Below are positions 12,029 through 21,827 of a DNA stretch of 64,000 nt, piece by piece. Numbering within the stretch: position 1 is the first letter of the stretch; each line of letters opens with the position of its first letter. The notes under the pieces were generated by a model that saw only the letters and a list, made by a program, of their open reading frames with translations, ran no database searches and was not told where the DNA came from. The stretch is taken from the NCBI RefSeq assembly GCF_016802725.1, contig NC_052669.1:19001770-19065769 (forward strand). The letters run 5' to 3'. The translations under genes and the position numbers were made by a program. The stretch is from Solenopsis invicta (lineage: Eukaryota; Arthropoda; Insecta; Hymenoptera; Formicidae).

Positions 12029-13164
12029 CTATTCTTTGAAACTCTCACTTGGATCGATCCAATCAGCAGTGCGAACTCCAGTGCGGTAGTCAGCAAGGCC
12101 CATAGAGCCGAGTAGCGTGTTCGGTTCCGACAGGTCGCTATCGTAAGCCGAGGGCAACGCGTCAATATATCCGTTATCTATCGACATGTCGTCGTATGGC
12201 GGCTCTGGTGAATTAGGCTGGAACTGTTCGAGGCGAACACCATAATCGCTGTAATCGATATAGTCGCCGTTTCGTTTCACCAAAATATTCCACGGTCCAT
12301 AGAAACTGCGTCTCCCGATGTCTTGCCAAACGGTTCTTTGTCCTATATTATTATTACAAACGTTTTTATTAATTGAGATGAAATAATTTTTTTTTTCCAA
12401 TGATCCGAAAACAAATATTTGAAAATATCTGTATTCTTGCAAACAAGTGTCTGTTGAATGTTACGATTATTGAAAACTTCTGTGAGGTCACCCTGCGAAA
12501 AAAATTTGTTAAAAAATATTTATTCCGATACGATCAACTAAACACTGGATTGATTCAACAGTTATTTATTTGCACAAGAAAAGTGTAGTTTATTCATGTC
12601 ATTCATTCAAATTTTTTAACTGCAACTTAATAAAACTCAATATTTAGCTGCACATGTCGGATTAAATATTTTGGTTTTTTATTAAATTTTTTTTCCCAGT
12701 GTATCATTTTATTTTTAGAGTTTTAGAGTTTTAGTAATTGATAGAATTCGGAGTCTTCTCCAAAGAGTCGTAAAACTCCTGATTTTTTAATTTAAGGTAT
12801 CATTTCAGACATCTAATTCAAAATGTTAGAAATGCTAATTAGCATCAGTGATTACATTGATTGTCAATTCTGTGATATTATTTTTTAAGAGTTGTATTTG
12901 AAACCGAAACTAATGACGAACAGTTCGAAAGAATTAAAAACTACTTAGAATCGCACGTAAAACGTTATTTTATCACTAAGATCTTGTTATGATCGTATGG
13001 CTTTTTCTCAATTTAAATTGTTTTATACAAATCATGGTTTTGCTTCTAATATGATCTAATTCGAGAGTTTAGTTACCTAATCCAAAATTGCTTGTAGGTG
13101 CTGATTTGACTTCGATTGTCGCTATAAGAGCGAGAACGATACGGAAAAGACTGCGATGTTCCAT
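12029..13164 (-). CDS. secreted peptide precursor B (133 aa, two exons)
   Basis: Exon 1 is 13164-13077 (ATG at 13164) and exon 2 is 12342-12029 (stop TAG). The intron has donor G/GTAACT and acceptor ATATAG/G, phase 1. Exon 1 encodes a signal peptide: basic start, hydrophobic FRIVLALIATI, and a likely cleavage after KSA at residue 22. Exon 2 follows with GQRTVWQDI-GRR, an amidation-plus-dibasic type site at 39-41, then SFYGPWNILV-KR (residues 42-53), then a long acidic, Tyr/Asp/Pro-rich tail to residue 133. No cysteines are present in the predicted mature part. The next gene upstream, at 14.2-14.9 kb, has the same exon layout, intron phase and core motif, so the two look like tandem duplicates. 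A TATA box and initiator lie at the right distance upstream. A peptide-hormone or other secreted-peptide precursor is inferred; I cannot name a family. The intron carries a small MITE. Confidence 0.75.
12491..12701. repeat. MITE with about 40-bp terminal inverted repeats
   Basis: The left end reads CCCTGCGAAAAAAATTT and the right end, on the minus strand, reads CACTGGGAAAAAAAATTT. The match continues imperfectly through ATATTTATTCCGA versus ATATTTAATCCGA. The right flank is TA and the left flank CA, consistent with a TA target site that has mutated once. It lies inside the intron of peptide gene B. The CACTG start relates it to the other TA-flanked elements in this window. Confidence 0.55.
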
Positions 13165-13203
13165 TGATAATTGACGCTCTGTTACTTCTCAGTTTACAGC
13201 TGA

Positions 13204-13209
13204 CACTGG
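13204..13209 (-). promoter_or_regulatory. initiator of peptide gene B (CCAGTG)
   Basis: CCAGTGT on the minus strand with the presumed +1 A at 13207, about 31 nt after the TATA box and 43 nt before the ATG. This fits the arthropod TCAGT-type initiator loosely. Confidence 0.5.
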
Positions 13210-13231
13210 CCTTTAGTGTTTCGCACAATCT

Positions 13232-13241
13232 CTTATATATA
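13232..13241 (-). promoter_or_regulatory. TATA box of peptide gene B
   Basis: TATATATAAG on the minus strand, about 30 nt upstream of the initiator. Spacing is that of a focused TATA promoter. Confidence 0.6.
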
Positions 13242-14047
13242 CTGCTGCAATGTAGGCAAATGTTTGACTCCGTATTTAGCAAGTGATGAGGTCCTTGCAG
13301 CAGTTGCAACCTTCCGCAGGAACTAATTTAACTAATTATTGTTTATTCACTCGTTGAAATAATCTTTTTAAATCCACAGCAGATGAAAATCTTTGAGACC
13401 ATTGTCGTTTTTTATATTCGTTTTTGAAATATATTGAAATACATAAAGGCATCAAATAAATAGAAACCAAATAGAAATTAGATATCATTAATACTGTTTT
13501 ATTATATTTATTTACTAACGAGATTTGCTTACAGTACAAAAAATATAAAGGAGCTATTTATATTTTTTATTATTTGTATAATTATATAATTATTTGTATA
13601 ATTATTAGAAAAAAGTAAGAGATTGCCTGAGAGATGACACGATTAAAATGTTAAAAAGGTAGTAGAAAATAATATACATCATAAAAGCTTTTAAATAATA
13701 AATGTTATATAAAAGATGGATGCAGCTTGTTAGCTCGAGTTAATGGAGTTCTCTGGACATTCACGCCTGGATGTTCTAACTGTGCTTCCCCTTAGCAACT
13801 TCCTTTAACGACCCCAGCCGGCACTATTAAAAGACGTAATTTTTCTTTACGTTAGCCGCCTTATTATTGTTGTGTTTTACTTAAATGCACACTCTTTGTG
13901 CACTTGTTATTTAAATTTTTACTAATTCTGACATTTTCTTAATTAAATGCTTTGTGTGCTTGCTTTGCATGTAATATGCTTATTACGAAAAATAAAACAA
14001 AATAAGGTCGTTTCAGTTCCATAAAAATAAAAATTTTCCACTTCTTG
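13242..14047. other. spacer between the two peptide genes
   Basis: AT-rich, about 1 kb from the stop of gene A to the start site of gene B. An ATTAAA on the minus strand at 14053-14048, roughly 155 nt past the stop of gene A, could be its polyadenylation signal. No third peptide exon was found here. Confidence 0.4.
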
Positions 14048-14207
14048 TTTAATATACCTCTCGGGTTTACAAACACGTACGTAGAATATTCAACAGAATT
14101 TATCTTTCTCTTTCAGCAGTAAATTTTACGATGACAATTATTTTTAAGCAACTATATTGTATTGGAGGGTGCGTGACAATATACAAAATCAATTTCAGTT
14201 TCATTTC

Positions 14208-14914
14208 TTACCCGACATTAACATACGACACAGTAGATGATCTTCGCTTTCCATCTAGAACTTGACCTCCGTTAACAATGTCATCGTCACTGTCGTCGTT
14301 GATAGGTCTTCTGTACCAGAACAATGGAAATCCGTAATATGCCGTGTCTCTAGCAGCTAAGCCCTCTTGACCATCTGTAAAATGAAAATTACAACATTAA
14401 TTATGCAGTATCTTTAGTCATATTATTTACGATGCATCTAAAAATTTTTTAATTTAATATTTGTATAGTGTAATATTACACGAATATTTTTATGTTTTAT
14501 TTGCATCTAAATTTACATTTAGTAAAAAAATTTATTTAGAAAAAAAATTAATTTTTTTATTTATTTATATCATAGTCCTTTCTTTTTATAATTTTATAGA
14601 AGAATATATAATATAATATAAAGAATACATAATATAAATTTTTTCATATATAAAATTATATTAACTTTTACATGAATTGTTTTTTTTTGAAAAGTGATTT
14701 CTAGAATATTTCATAACCAGAGTATTCAAATTACAAATTTTGCAAATCTGATTTGAAAATTGAAACCCAGCTGTGATTGAAGTTACCGCTTATATATAAT
14801 TAGTAATCAGATGATAAGACAAGTTAACTCACCGTCGTCAAATTGAGGAAATGGTAGGGCGTTAACGAAATTAAGCACTGCGAAAACAATCGCGAGATAC
14901 GTCGCGAATCTCAT
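14208..14914 (-). CDS. secreted peptide precursor A (82 aa, two exons)
   Basis: Exon 1 is 14914-14833 (ATG at 14914) and exon 2 is 14374-14208 (stop TAA). The intron has donor G/GTGAGT and acceptor TTTTACAG/A, phase 1. Exon 1 encodes a clear signal peptide (MRFATYLAIVFAVLNFVNA, likely cleavage after residue 19). The remainder reads LPFPQFDDDG, then AARDTAYYGFPLFWY-RR (Arg pair at 49-50), an acidic linker NDDSDDD, then VLD-GKRR (69-72, an amidation-type site), and a C-terminal SSTVSYVNVG ending in Gly. The Tyr-Gly, six residues, dibasic pattern matches gene B at the same spacing. The stop codon overlaps a donor-like GG/GTAAGA, so a longer isoform is conceivable, but splicing to the gene B exon 2 would be out of frame. 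Promoter elements lie just upstream. Function is unknown; a peptide precursor is inferred. Confidence 0.75.
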
Positions 14915-14960
14915 TGCGCTCACCGGACATATAAATCGTATCTAATAGACGCTGAAGTTC

Positions 14961-14967
14961 GATCTGA
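14961..14967 (-). promoter_or_regulatory. initiator of peptide gene A (TCAGATC)
   Basis: TCAGATC on the minus strand with +1 A at 14965, 31 nt after the TATA box. It gives a 5' UTR of about 51 nt before the ATG at 14914. Confidence 0.6.
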
Positions 14968-14990
14968 ATTACTGCGCGACATTTTACGTT

Positions 14991-14996
14991 CTTATA
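14991..14996 (-). promoter_or_regulatory. TATA box of peptide gene A
   Basis: CATATAAG on the minus strand. The spacing to the TCAGATC initiator is the canonical 31 nt, as for gene B. Confidence 0.6.
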
Positions 14997-15009
14997 TGCA
15001 CACACTCAA

Positions 15010-18000
15010 CCCGCGTCCCATCTTGGGTTTTTTCATCGAATAATGAGTGAAGCGTTAATTCGGAGATGTGACTCGAATGACTAATCTCGCTAACAAAGTC
15101 GACAAACGGTAGCGCTCTACGATTGGCGCCGTGGATTCATTGTTTGTTACGCGTAAGCCTGAACACTTCGAAAGGAATTTCGCACATTTGCGTGTTGGCA
15201 AATAACGCTGTCAATGATGACCTCACACTTGTATTTATTTTTCTACGTTTAAATAAAGCCGCAATACGCGATAGGAAATTAAAATGTAATTTTCTATCAT
15301 GGCTTTTATTTATTCGCGATATGGGATACGCACGATGTTTGAAAGCGATACTCTTTCGATGGTAGCGCTGAAATGCGCAATTGGGACCTGTGTAAATTAT
15401 GAATGCTTTTTTTATCGACGCTTACATAATTTCCCAGGGGAGTCAATGTCGCGCGAGTCGCGAGAACAGAGAGCGTCTCGCATGCCTGTGTTCCTCGCGT
15501 ATTTGCGCGATCGGATGCGAAACCCTTTATCGATCGTCTCGTCCTTTCGAAATAGCACCGCTGTAGTTTAAAGTACTCGGTACTCGGATGCGAGACGGTA
15601 TCCTAGGATTCTCGAGTAACAATTGTTCGATCGGATTTATCGAACTTTAACAAGAGAGCCTGGCGGAACAAGCGTTTCGTCGAGTTTCCGTCCGCAAGCG
15701 CGGCTCTTTGTGCGTTTAATTGACACGAAACTTTATCGTGTACATACACCGTGCACCGTAACACTCGCAGACGCATTATTACGAGGTTATTTGATTTACG
15801 TTCGTTATCAAGCCGTAAAGCGACTTTGATCTTGCTCGATTTTAAGACCTGACGTTTATTCCTTACGGGCTGGAAACGTAGAATGAACGTCTGACCTCAC
15901 GCGACTCGATGAAAATCCCGAGGGAAGCTATCAAAGATGATCTATCACTCCGTTGAAAAATCGGAAATATCGTTAGCAACTCTCCTTCGATTTAATCCTG
16001 TTGCCTGTATGCACTTAAAAAAAATGTCTACTTGTAAGATATTAAAATATTTTATTTCTGTCTCTATTTTTTCAAATACCTAAAAATGTTTTAGTTTTTA
16101 ACGATGTTTAGAATTTAAAACGCTGAAATTTTTGAAGTTGTAAAAAATTGCAGCTCTAATGTTTAGATTTAAATGTTTTAACGTTTTAAATCTAAACATC
16201 AATAAGAATTAAAACATTTTTAGTTCTTACAAGTATTTACAATAAAAAAAAAAAAAAAAAAAAACGGAGATATAAACATTTTAATATTTAAAAATTAAAT
16301 ACTTCTCTTTTTAGTATGATAATTACTTTTACGCGCCAGTTTCTGCATTAATTATAAGCGAAAGTTGAAACAGCAGAATGCTTTCGTACGATCGCTAACG
16401 CTTGTTGTTTCTTAAATGGATCATTTTATATAAATAAAGGGTAATGCGCTTGCTTGGTAATGATTTAGAATAATTAATATTTAAAAAGAAGTTAAATATT
16501 TATTTTTGTCAATTTAAACAGTAATTAATGAAAATGTATATACAAGTGGAGTAAAGAGTTTTTAATTTAATTATTATTAATTCAATGTGAACAAAAAAGC
16601 AAATGCAGCGCTTTATCACTGTCTAGATAGGAGTTTTATTTTTATTCACTTCTCTGATATATAATCACAATTTTTTTTTGTACGTGTTAGTAAAGTTTCT
16701 ATTATATAATGATAATAGTAGTTGGAATAACAATTTCTAGTTTTTTTTACCGTGTTTTTAAGAGGAAAGCTTCTTTAAAGATATTTATTAATATTTATTG
16801 CATTAGCTGAAATGTAAGCAGTGCTACATTTGAAATTTGATGAAATAACTTAAATCGTTTCTTGCCACCGTCCTATTTATAGAACAGCATCTTTTCAATT
16901 TTTTTTCTCCAATTTTTTCTCATATTTTTTCAAACTGTTTTTTCAAGGTCTTTTCAAAGAGAAAATGTTGGGAGCTAATGGGTTTACTTATGTTCCGGCT
17001 TTAAATGATATTTTAACATATCTTATTTCACATCTGCATATCTTCTAAAATCGTCGATCTATTTTAACGATGGATTGAAAATTCTTCCAAGGCCATTTTC
17101 TTCGCCACTGAACTTGGAGAATGACGCTTGGCATCTCGGCACTTCGAAAAATCTTTTCCAGCTCGTGGATACAAAAAGGGGGATCTCCTTCCTTAGTGTC
17201 CGTAAAAAAAAATACTCGCGTCATGAGATTCTCGATGGCGACCAAGGCGCTTGACGCTTCGTCGATCGATTATCGTTATTAGGTTATCGCTAACTGGCGC
17301 TTTGAAGTAAATCGTGCGGCCGTGCGTCTTTACTTCTCACAAAGAATGTCGAGGAAATATTGTTGTGAAATTTTTTCCAATCATCGCGTTACAAAATAAT
17401 ACACGACGCGACGCGACGGTATCAAAAGCTCTGTTGCATTGATAAACGATTGTCGAGTGAAGTGCGCAGAGATGGATAATGCATCGTCACGTAGCGTGAA
17501 TGGACAAACCTTCATTGAATAGTTAAGATCTCCTGACGCGTTTCCGGTTGCAGAATACACTGCATTTCGTTGTTTTCGTTTGCCTTTGTTATTTTATCGA
17601 GTTACAATGGCTGCTCATTCTTTCTCTAACTCGAATGTTGTTAACGTTTATTTTTGTTGCTGTAAATTTAATATCAAAGCCAAAACTTATCGACGGCATT
17701 CGTTACTTATTTAAAAAATTACAATTAATTTATTATTCATTTCAATTTTAAATTTAACAATTAATCTAAGACATGTTTTTGGAAAATTTTCTTAGGAAAA
17801 AAAAGGGTTATTTTTAACCAAGTTGTTTGCCAATTAAAAGCTAGTTTTAATATTCCATCGTTGACATCGATAAGATTACATATCTTTTACAAACATTACA
17901 TAATCAATATGTGCTTTACATTTTTTCTTGCATGTGTAAAACAATATATTTATTTATCTTTTTTAAATACAAGCAATATAAGCTTTACATGGGAGTCCGA

Positions 18001-19199
18001 TGATAAGCTCTACTGCAGAAAGTCACGGATCATTGACTCCATGGAGAGGTGATCCTTTATACCTCACGGACACTCGACAGGATATCACTGTTATCCAATA
18101 ATTCCTGTGTCGACGAGCAGGAATCACACTTCTTTTCACAATCTTCCGTTTCTCATAAGGTCTAAGACCCTCTTCCGTTTTCGAGATTTGGCATAGTCCG
18201 ATCACGTAGCGCATTTCCCAGGTTCCCCTCTGACTGAGAAGCACTTCGGGGATTTGCTCGAGGTCTCTGATGGTTCAACCAGTAATATTCTATACGGCGA
18301 TGCGTCTTCGTACTGATGAAGGCGAATTGGCAATGAGATGAATCGCTCCGTATGACGATACGTCTTCCTCATAACAGAGAATAGTTAGTTTCTAAAAGAA
18401 TAAGCGTGTACTTTGATAATGAGAACACTGTGCGATTTCAATCGATAATTTCACTATGGAGAGATGTAGCCCATACACGAACAGTAATGGATATGTTTCC
18501 GTTTAGTTTTAGAAAGCTAACCGTTACGAGACGATAACAATAGTTATCGTTGCAGATACGTGTTCGATATCAGACATGTATCCGTTACCGCGCAAACTGG
18601 TTTCAATCGTCGCGTTCATAACACGAAATGTAAATACGCAACGGAAACATAATCTTGTTGCGCACCGTACATAATTTCTGTCATATCGTTGCAATATGTC
18701 AGGTACGGAACGTCGGTTCGCAACTGTCACGTAAATGAAACATCTCACATGCTTGTCACTGCGGGAAAAAATATCTAAATCTTACGTTGTTAACAACCTA
18801 TTAAGCTCTCTATTTCATTATAATAAATTGAAATTAAAATGTAACGTTACCTTGATCGGTAATTTAATGAATTAATGTTCGTTAAGTTAGTGAAGACGTG
18901 TTGCGGTGCGGCTACTGCCTCAGTAGTCACGCACAAAAGAATTAAATTTACTGTTGGATTAGTTTAATCGGTTAATCGAGATTCCAGTAAAAGTATTCCT
19001 TATCATCGATCTTGGCGATAAATATATTTCTCCCATCCAAGGATGATGATCGACCAGATATTCCATGACCTTCTTCCTTGGCTCCGCTCTAATGGCGGAT
19101 GCCACCACTTGGACTATCGCTATTTGCGTCATGTAATGCGGCTGTAAACGATCGCGAACTATTCTTAGGGTCGATCACGATGATCGGACGACATTCGTT
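15010..19199. other. intergenic or intronic, no convincing gene
   Basis: Mostly AT-rich. Two minus-strand frames look somewhat protein-like but are unsupported: 17045-17245 (begins at TTG, ends WPWKNFQSIVKIDRRF) and 18023-18277 (Arg/Lys-rich, contains RGTWEMRYVIGLCQ). Either might be decayed transposon or gene remnants. Confidence 0.4.
16158..16199. repeat. AT-rich hairpin
   Basis: ATGTTTAGATTTAAA and its inverted copy TTTAAATCTAAACAT are separated by about 10 bases, giving a near-perfect stem. It is followed by a long A run at about 16243-16264. No coding context. Confidence 0.7.
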
Positions 19200-19505
19200 C
19201 AGGGGGGGCATCGAGGCACAACCGCCTCTGGCCGCTCGCTCACAATCCGATCATTCGTCGGTCGGCTGATCACAGAAAGAGAGAGAGCAGCTTTCCCTCT
19301 CTCGTGAAGAGAATAGTTCACCGCGCTTAACCGTCGGCAAGCGAGCGTTGCGCGTTGCGCGTTGGTGTTGGTGTGCTACCTGAACCGACAGAAACCTAGT
19401 AAGGTGTGGTGCCGTCGGCACGTTTCAGTCTGATGTAAACACGAAGCCTAGGTCGGGCTCCAGTGCACCCAACACCGTCGACGCGAACGGCCACGCGCGA
19501 TTTTC
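19200..19505. promoter_or_regulatory. GC-rich block, possible promoter/leader
   Basis: Sudden GC-rich sequence with a G run at 19202, GA/CT-rich motifs (GAGAGAGAGCAG, CCCTCTCTCG) and a TTTCAGTCTG initiator-like match at 19424. A GTAAGG donor-like site lies near 19399. No ATG-initiated frame of note follows. A plus-strand non-coding first exon is possible but not shown. Confidence 0.25.
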
Positions 19506-20690
19506 ATAGTGACCCTTTCGTCACGCGACACGGCTCGCCGAACTCATCGGGCATTAACGATCGCGCGAGAGGATTCGCTGTTGAGATTTAATCCGATAAA
19601 TCGTTATTTTGGACCAACGTTCGAATTTCGAACGAAATTGAAAGTAGAACGAGTCGAGATTCTTGCACGTTGTTTGCACGTTGTCAGTGTGGTGCTCATT
19701 AGATATTTAGGAGCTCAGAATTTTGCGAATTATTATGCCTTTGGAGTTAACAGACTTCAGTGGTTAGCCGATTGGCGTGAAACTCGCTCAAGATTGATAG
19801 CGTTGACTTTGTAAATATCGTCGGACACCTGAAAATACTCTTAATTCATGAATTCCTGAATATATTACAAGGTGAGGTGAATTGTGCGAACGAATGAACT
19901 TGTAAAAATTTACGAAGAGGACTTTAAATAGACTTTTGCAATTAACAATATTAACTCGTTTTTAACTCGATCGCTATAATTGAATATTATTTTTGTAATC
20001 GGCGTTTATGAACCTGATACAAGTGAAACTTAGATTGAAGTGTGCACATTGAACCTATTCGAGCGAATCGTTTACCAACGTGAGCGTGACACACGCACTG
20101 ATTAGATAAGATTATCATTCCTGTCGAAAACGATCTTGCGGGATACATACAAGTTAGCAAAATGACAAATATTGGTGTCGAGAAAATTATCAACAGCAGA
20201 TCGTTAGTGCGTTAGATTTTTGCCGTAAATTGTGCCGCCGAAGTGTCTGTGTGACTACATTAAAATATTTGCTTGCATGATAAGATAAATTGTTCCATGT
20301 GTCGCGACGTTCGACAAACAATGCGATGACATAATGAGAACAACTTAAATAATCGAAACTGTCGAGTTAGTGACTTTCATAGATTTACGTGCCCACGAAC
20401 CTTGTAACAATTACTCGGTGAGGAGCATGTATCGATAGATCGCTTAATAAGGAAATGCAATTTAACCTGAATATGGAAAGACAGATATTCGTTTGCATCT
20501 GATTTAATCTGCGCAACGTCGTTGGGGCTACTTCAATTAAATTCCCGGCGAATAGGTCGCGTAAGTTCGTTAAATTGCTAAAACTTAATAAAACTGTTAC
20601 GTCGATACGTAATTTCCGAGCGAATTTACAGATTGATAAAACGCGGTCGCAGGCGTTCGTAATTAAAGAAACATCCTACTGTCGAGTTGC
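19506..20690. other. non-coding stretch, no gene seen
   Basis: Mixed composition. A 101-codon frame at 19509-19814 starts at a non-ATG codon and has no motif or splice support. Confidence 0.4.
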
Positions 20691-20697
20691 TCGTACA

Positions 20698-20726
20698 TAT
20701 AAATACCCCTGCGGTCGCGCCCAGTG
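20698..20726 (+). promoter_or_regulatory. candidate TATA + initiator promoter
   Basis: TATAAATA at 20698-20705 followed by a CCAGTG initiator with A at 20723, 25 nt later, a little shorter than usual spacing. Downstream the first ATG near 20756 opens a 32-codon frame (MCRLVINHDRGDTF onward, to TAA) and a second ATG opens a 16-codon frame (MAAVHDTYERACLIFG). Neither leads to an obvious donor. The transcript, if any, may be a short-ORF or non-coding RNA. Confidence 0.3.
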
Positions 20727-21750
20727 TTCGTCCGGTCTGCGGAGGGTGTGTCTTTCATGTGCAGGCTAGTCATTAACCACGACCGAGGGGACACATTTCG
20801 CCGTTGTCCTAGAGGGATAAAGTTAACTTTGGGGCGCGTTTTGCTAGCAAAGTAATGGCAGCCGTGCACGACACGTACGAACGCGCTTGCCTCATCTTTG
20901 GATGACAAAATTGTTTAAGTTTTTCTCTATCCCTGAAAAACATTGAGAGTTTACGTAAATGTGAGAAATAAAATTTAGATGTGATATTAATTGAAAATTA
21001 ATTAATTTCGAGTAGTTTGGTTATTAATAATTAATAAAGTGAGAAAAAGATTTTTTTAATTACTTGACAGAATCGAAAATCCATCAACTTCATATAAAAT
21101 GTTTTTTTATATAATTATTAATGTCGTGCCTGTAGTGTGATGACTTGCCGGAAACGTTTTCGTAATCTTTCGAGTAGTTTGATAATTATTTGTCTCTTAG
21201 ACAAAGCATCGAGGAGATTTTCATGTTACACGCGATCGAAAATGAGCACATGGAACAAGTAGATTGAGCAAAGTCAAAGCGTTTTGTGTTTGAAATACAA
21301 ACTCGCCTTCTTGACGTTAGAACAATACAGAGAGGTTTGATGCGGGAAAGTTTTTGAACTTGCTTTTGCATACGTTGCGAATCGATCACGCGAGAAGGTC
21401 GATAACATTCTCTCGAAGATCTTAGTGACATTCGTGGAGGTTTGTGAGTGTGATGTGTCTGTGAAATATCGAGATGACGTAAAAACGTGCATATTGCGTG
21501 ATCTACTGCTCGGCTGGTTGCTGTTGCGTGTCTCGTTTTTCCACACATTGCGCAATGAGCCTGTGGCGGTTTGGACCTTTTAAAGATGGTATGTTCAGCC
21601 TGTATATCATGTTCGTACATCGTATAAGACCAAGTTAATTGCTTGTCCGAAGTATACGAAGAAAGATAAATTCTTAAAAATAATTAAAAACAGAACTTCT
21701 ATCTTTATCATTTTAAGTGGATATCCTTCCTGTTTTTCTTTTATTCTTCA

Positions 21751-21755
21751 CATAC

Positions 21756-21826
<71 letters not shown>
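21751..21826. repeat. (CA)n microsatellite
   Basis: About 76 bp of nearly pure CA repeat, interrupted once near the 5' end (CATACACACG). Confidence 0.95.

Positions 21827-21827
<1 letters not shown>

Noticed and set aside
12342..14374. Joining peptide gene A to exon 2 of gene B as one transcript
   Set aside because: The donor-like site at the end of A exon 2 is in phase 2, and joining it to the phase-1 exon 2 of B gives an early stop; each gene has its own promoter and stop.
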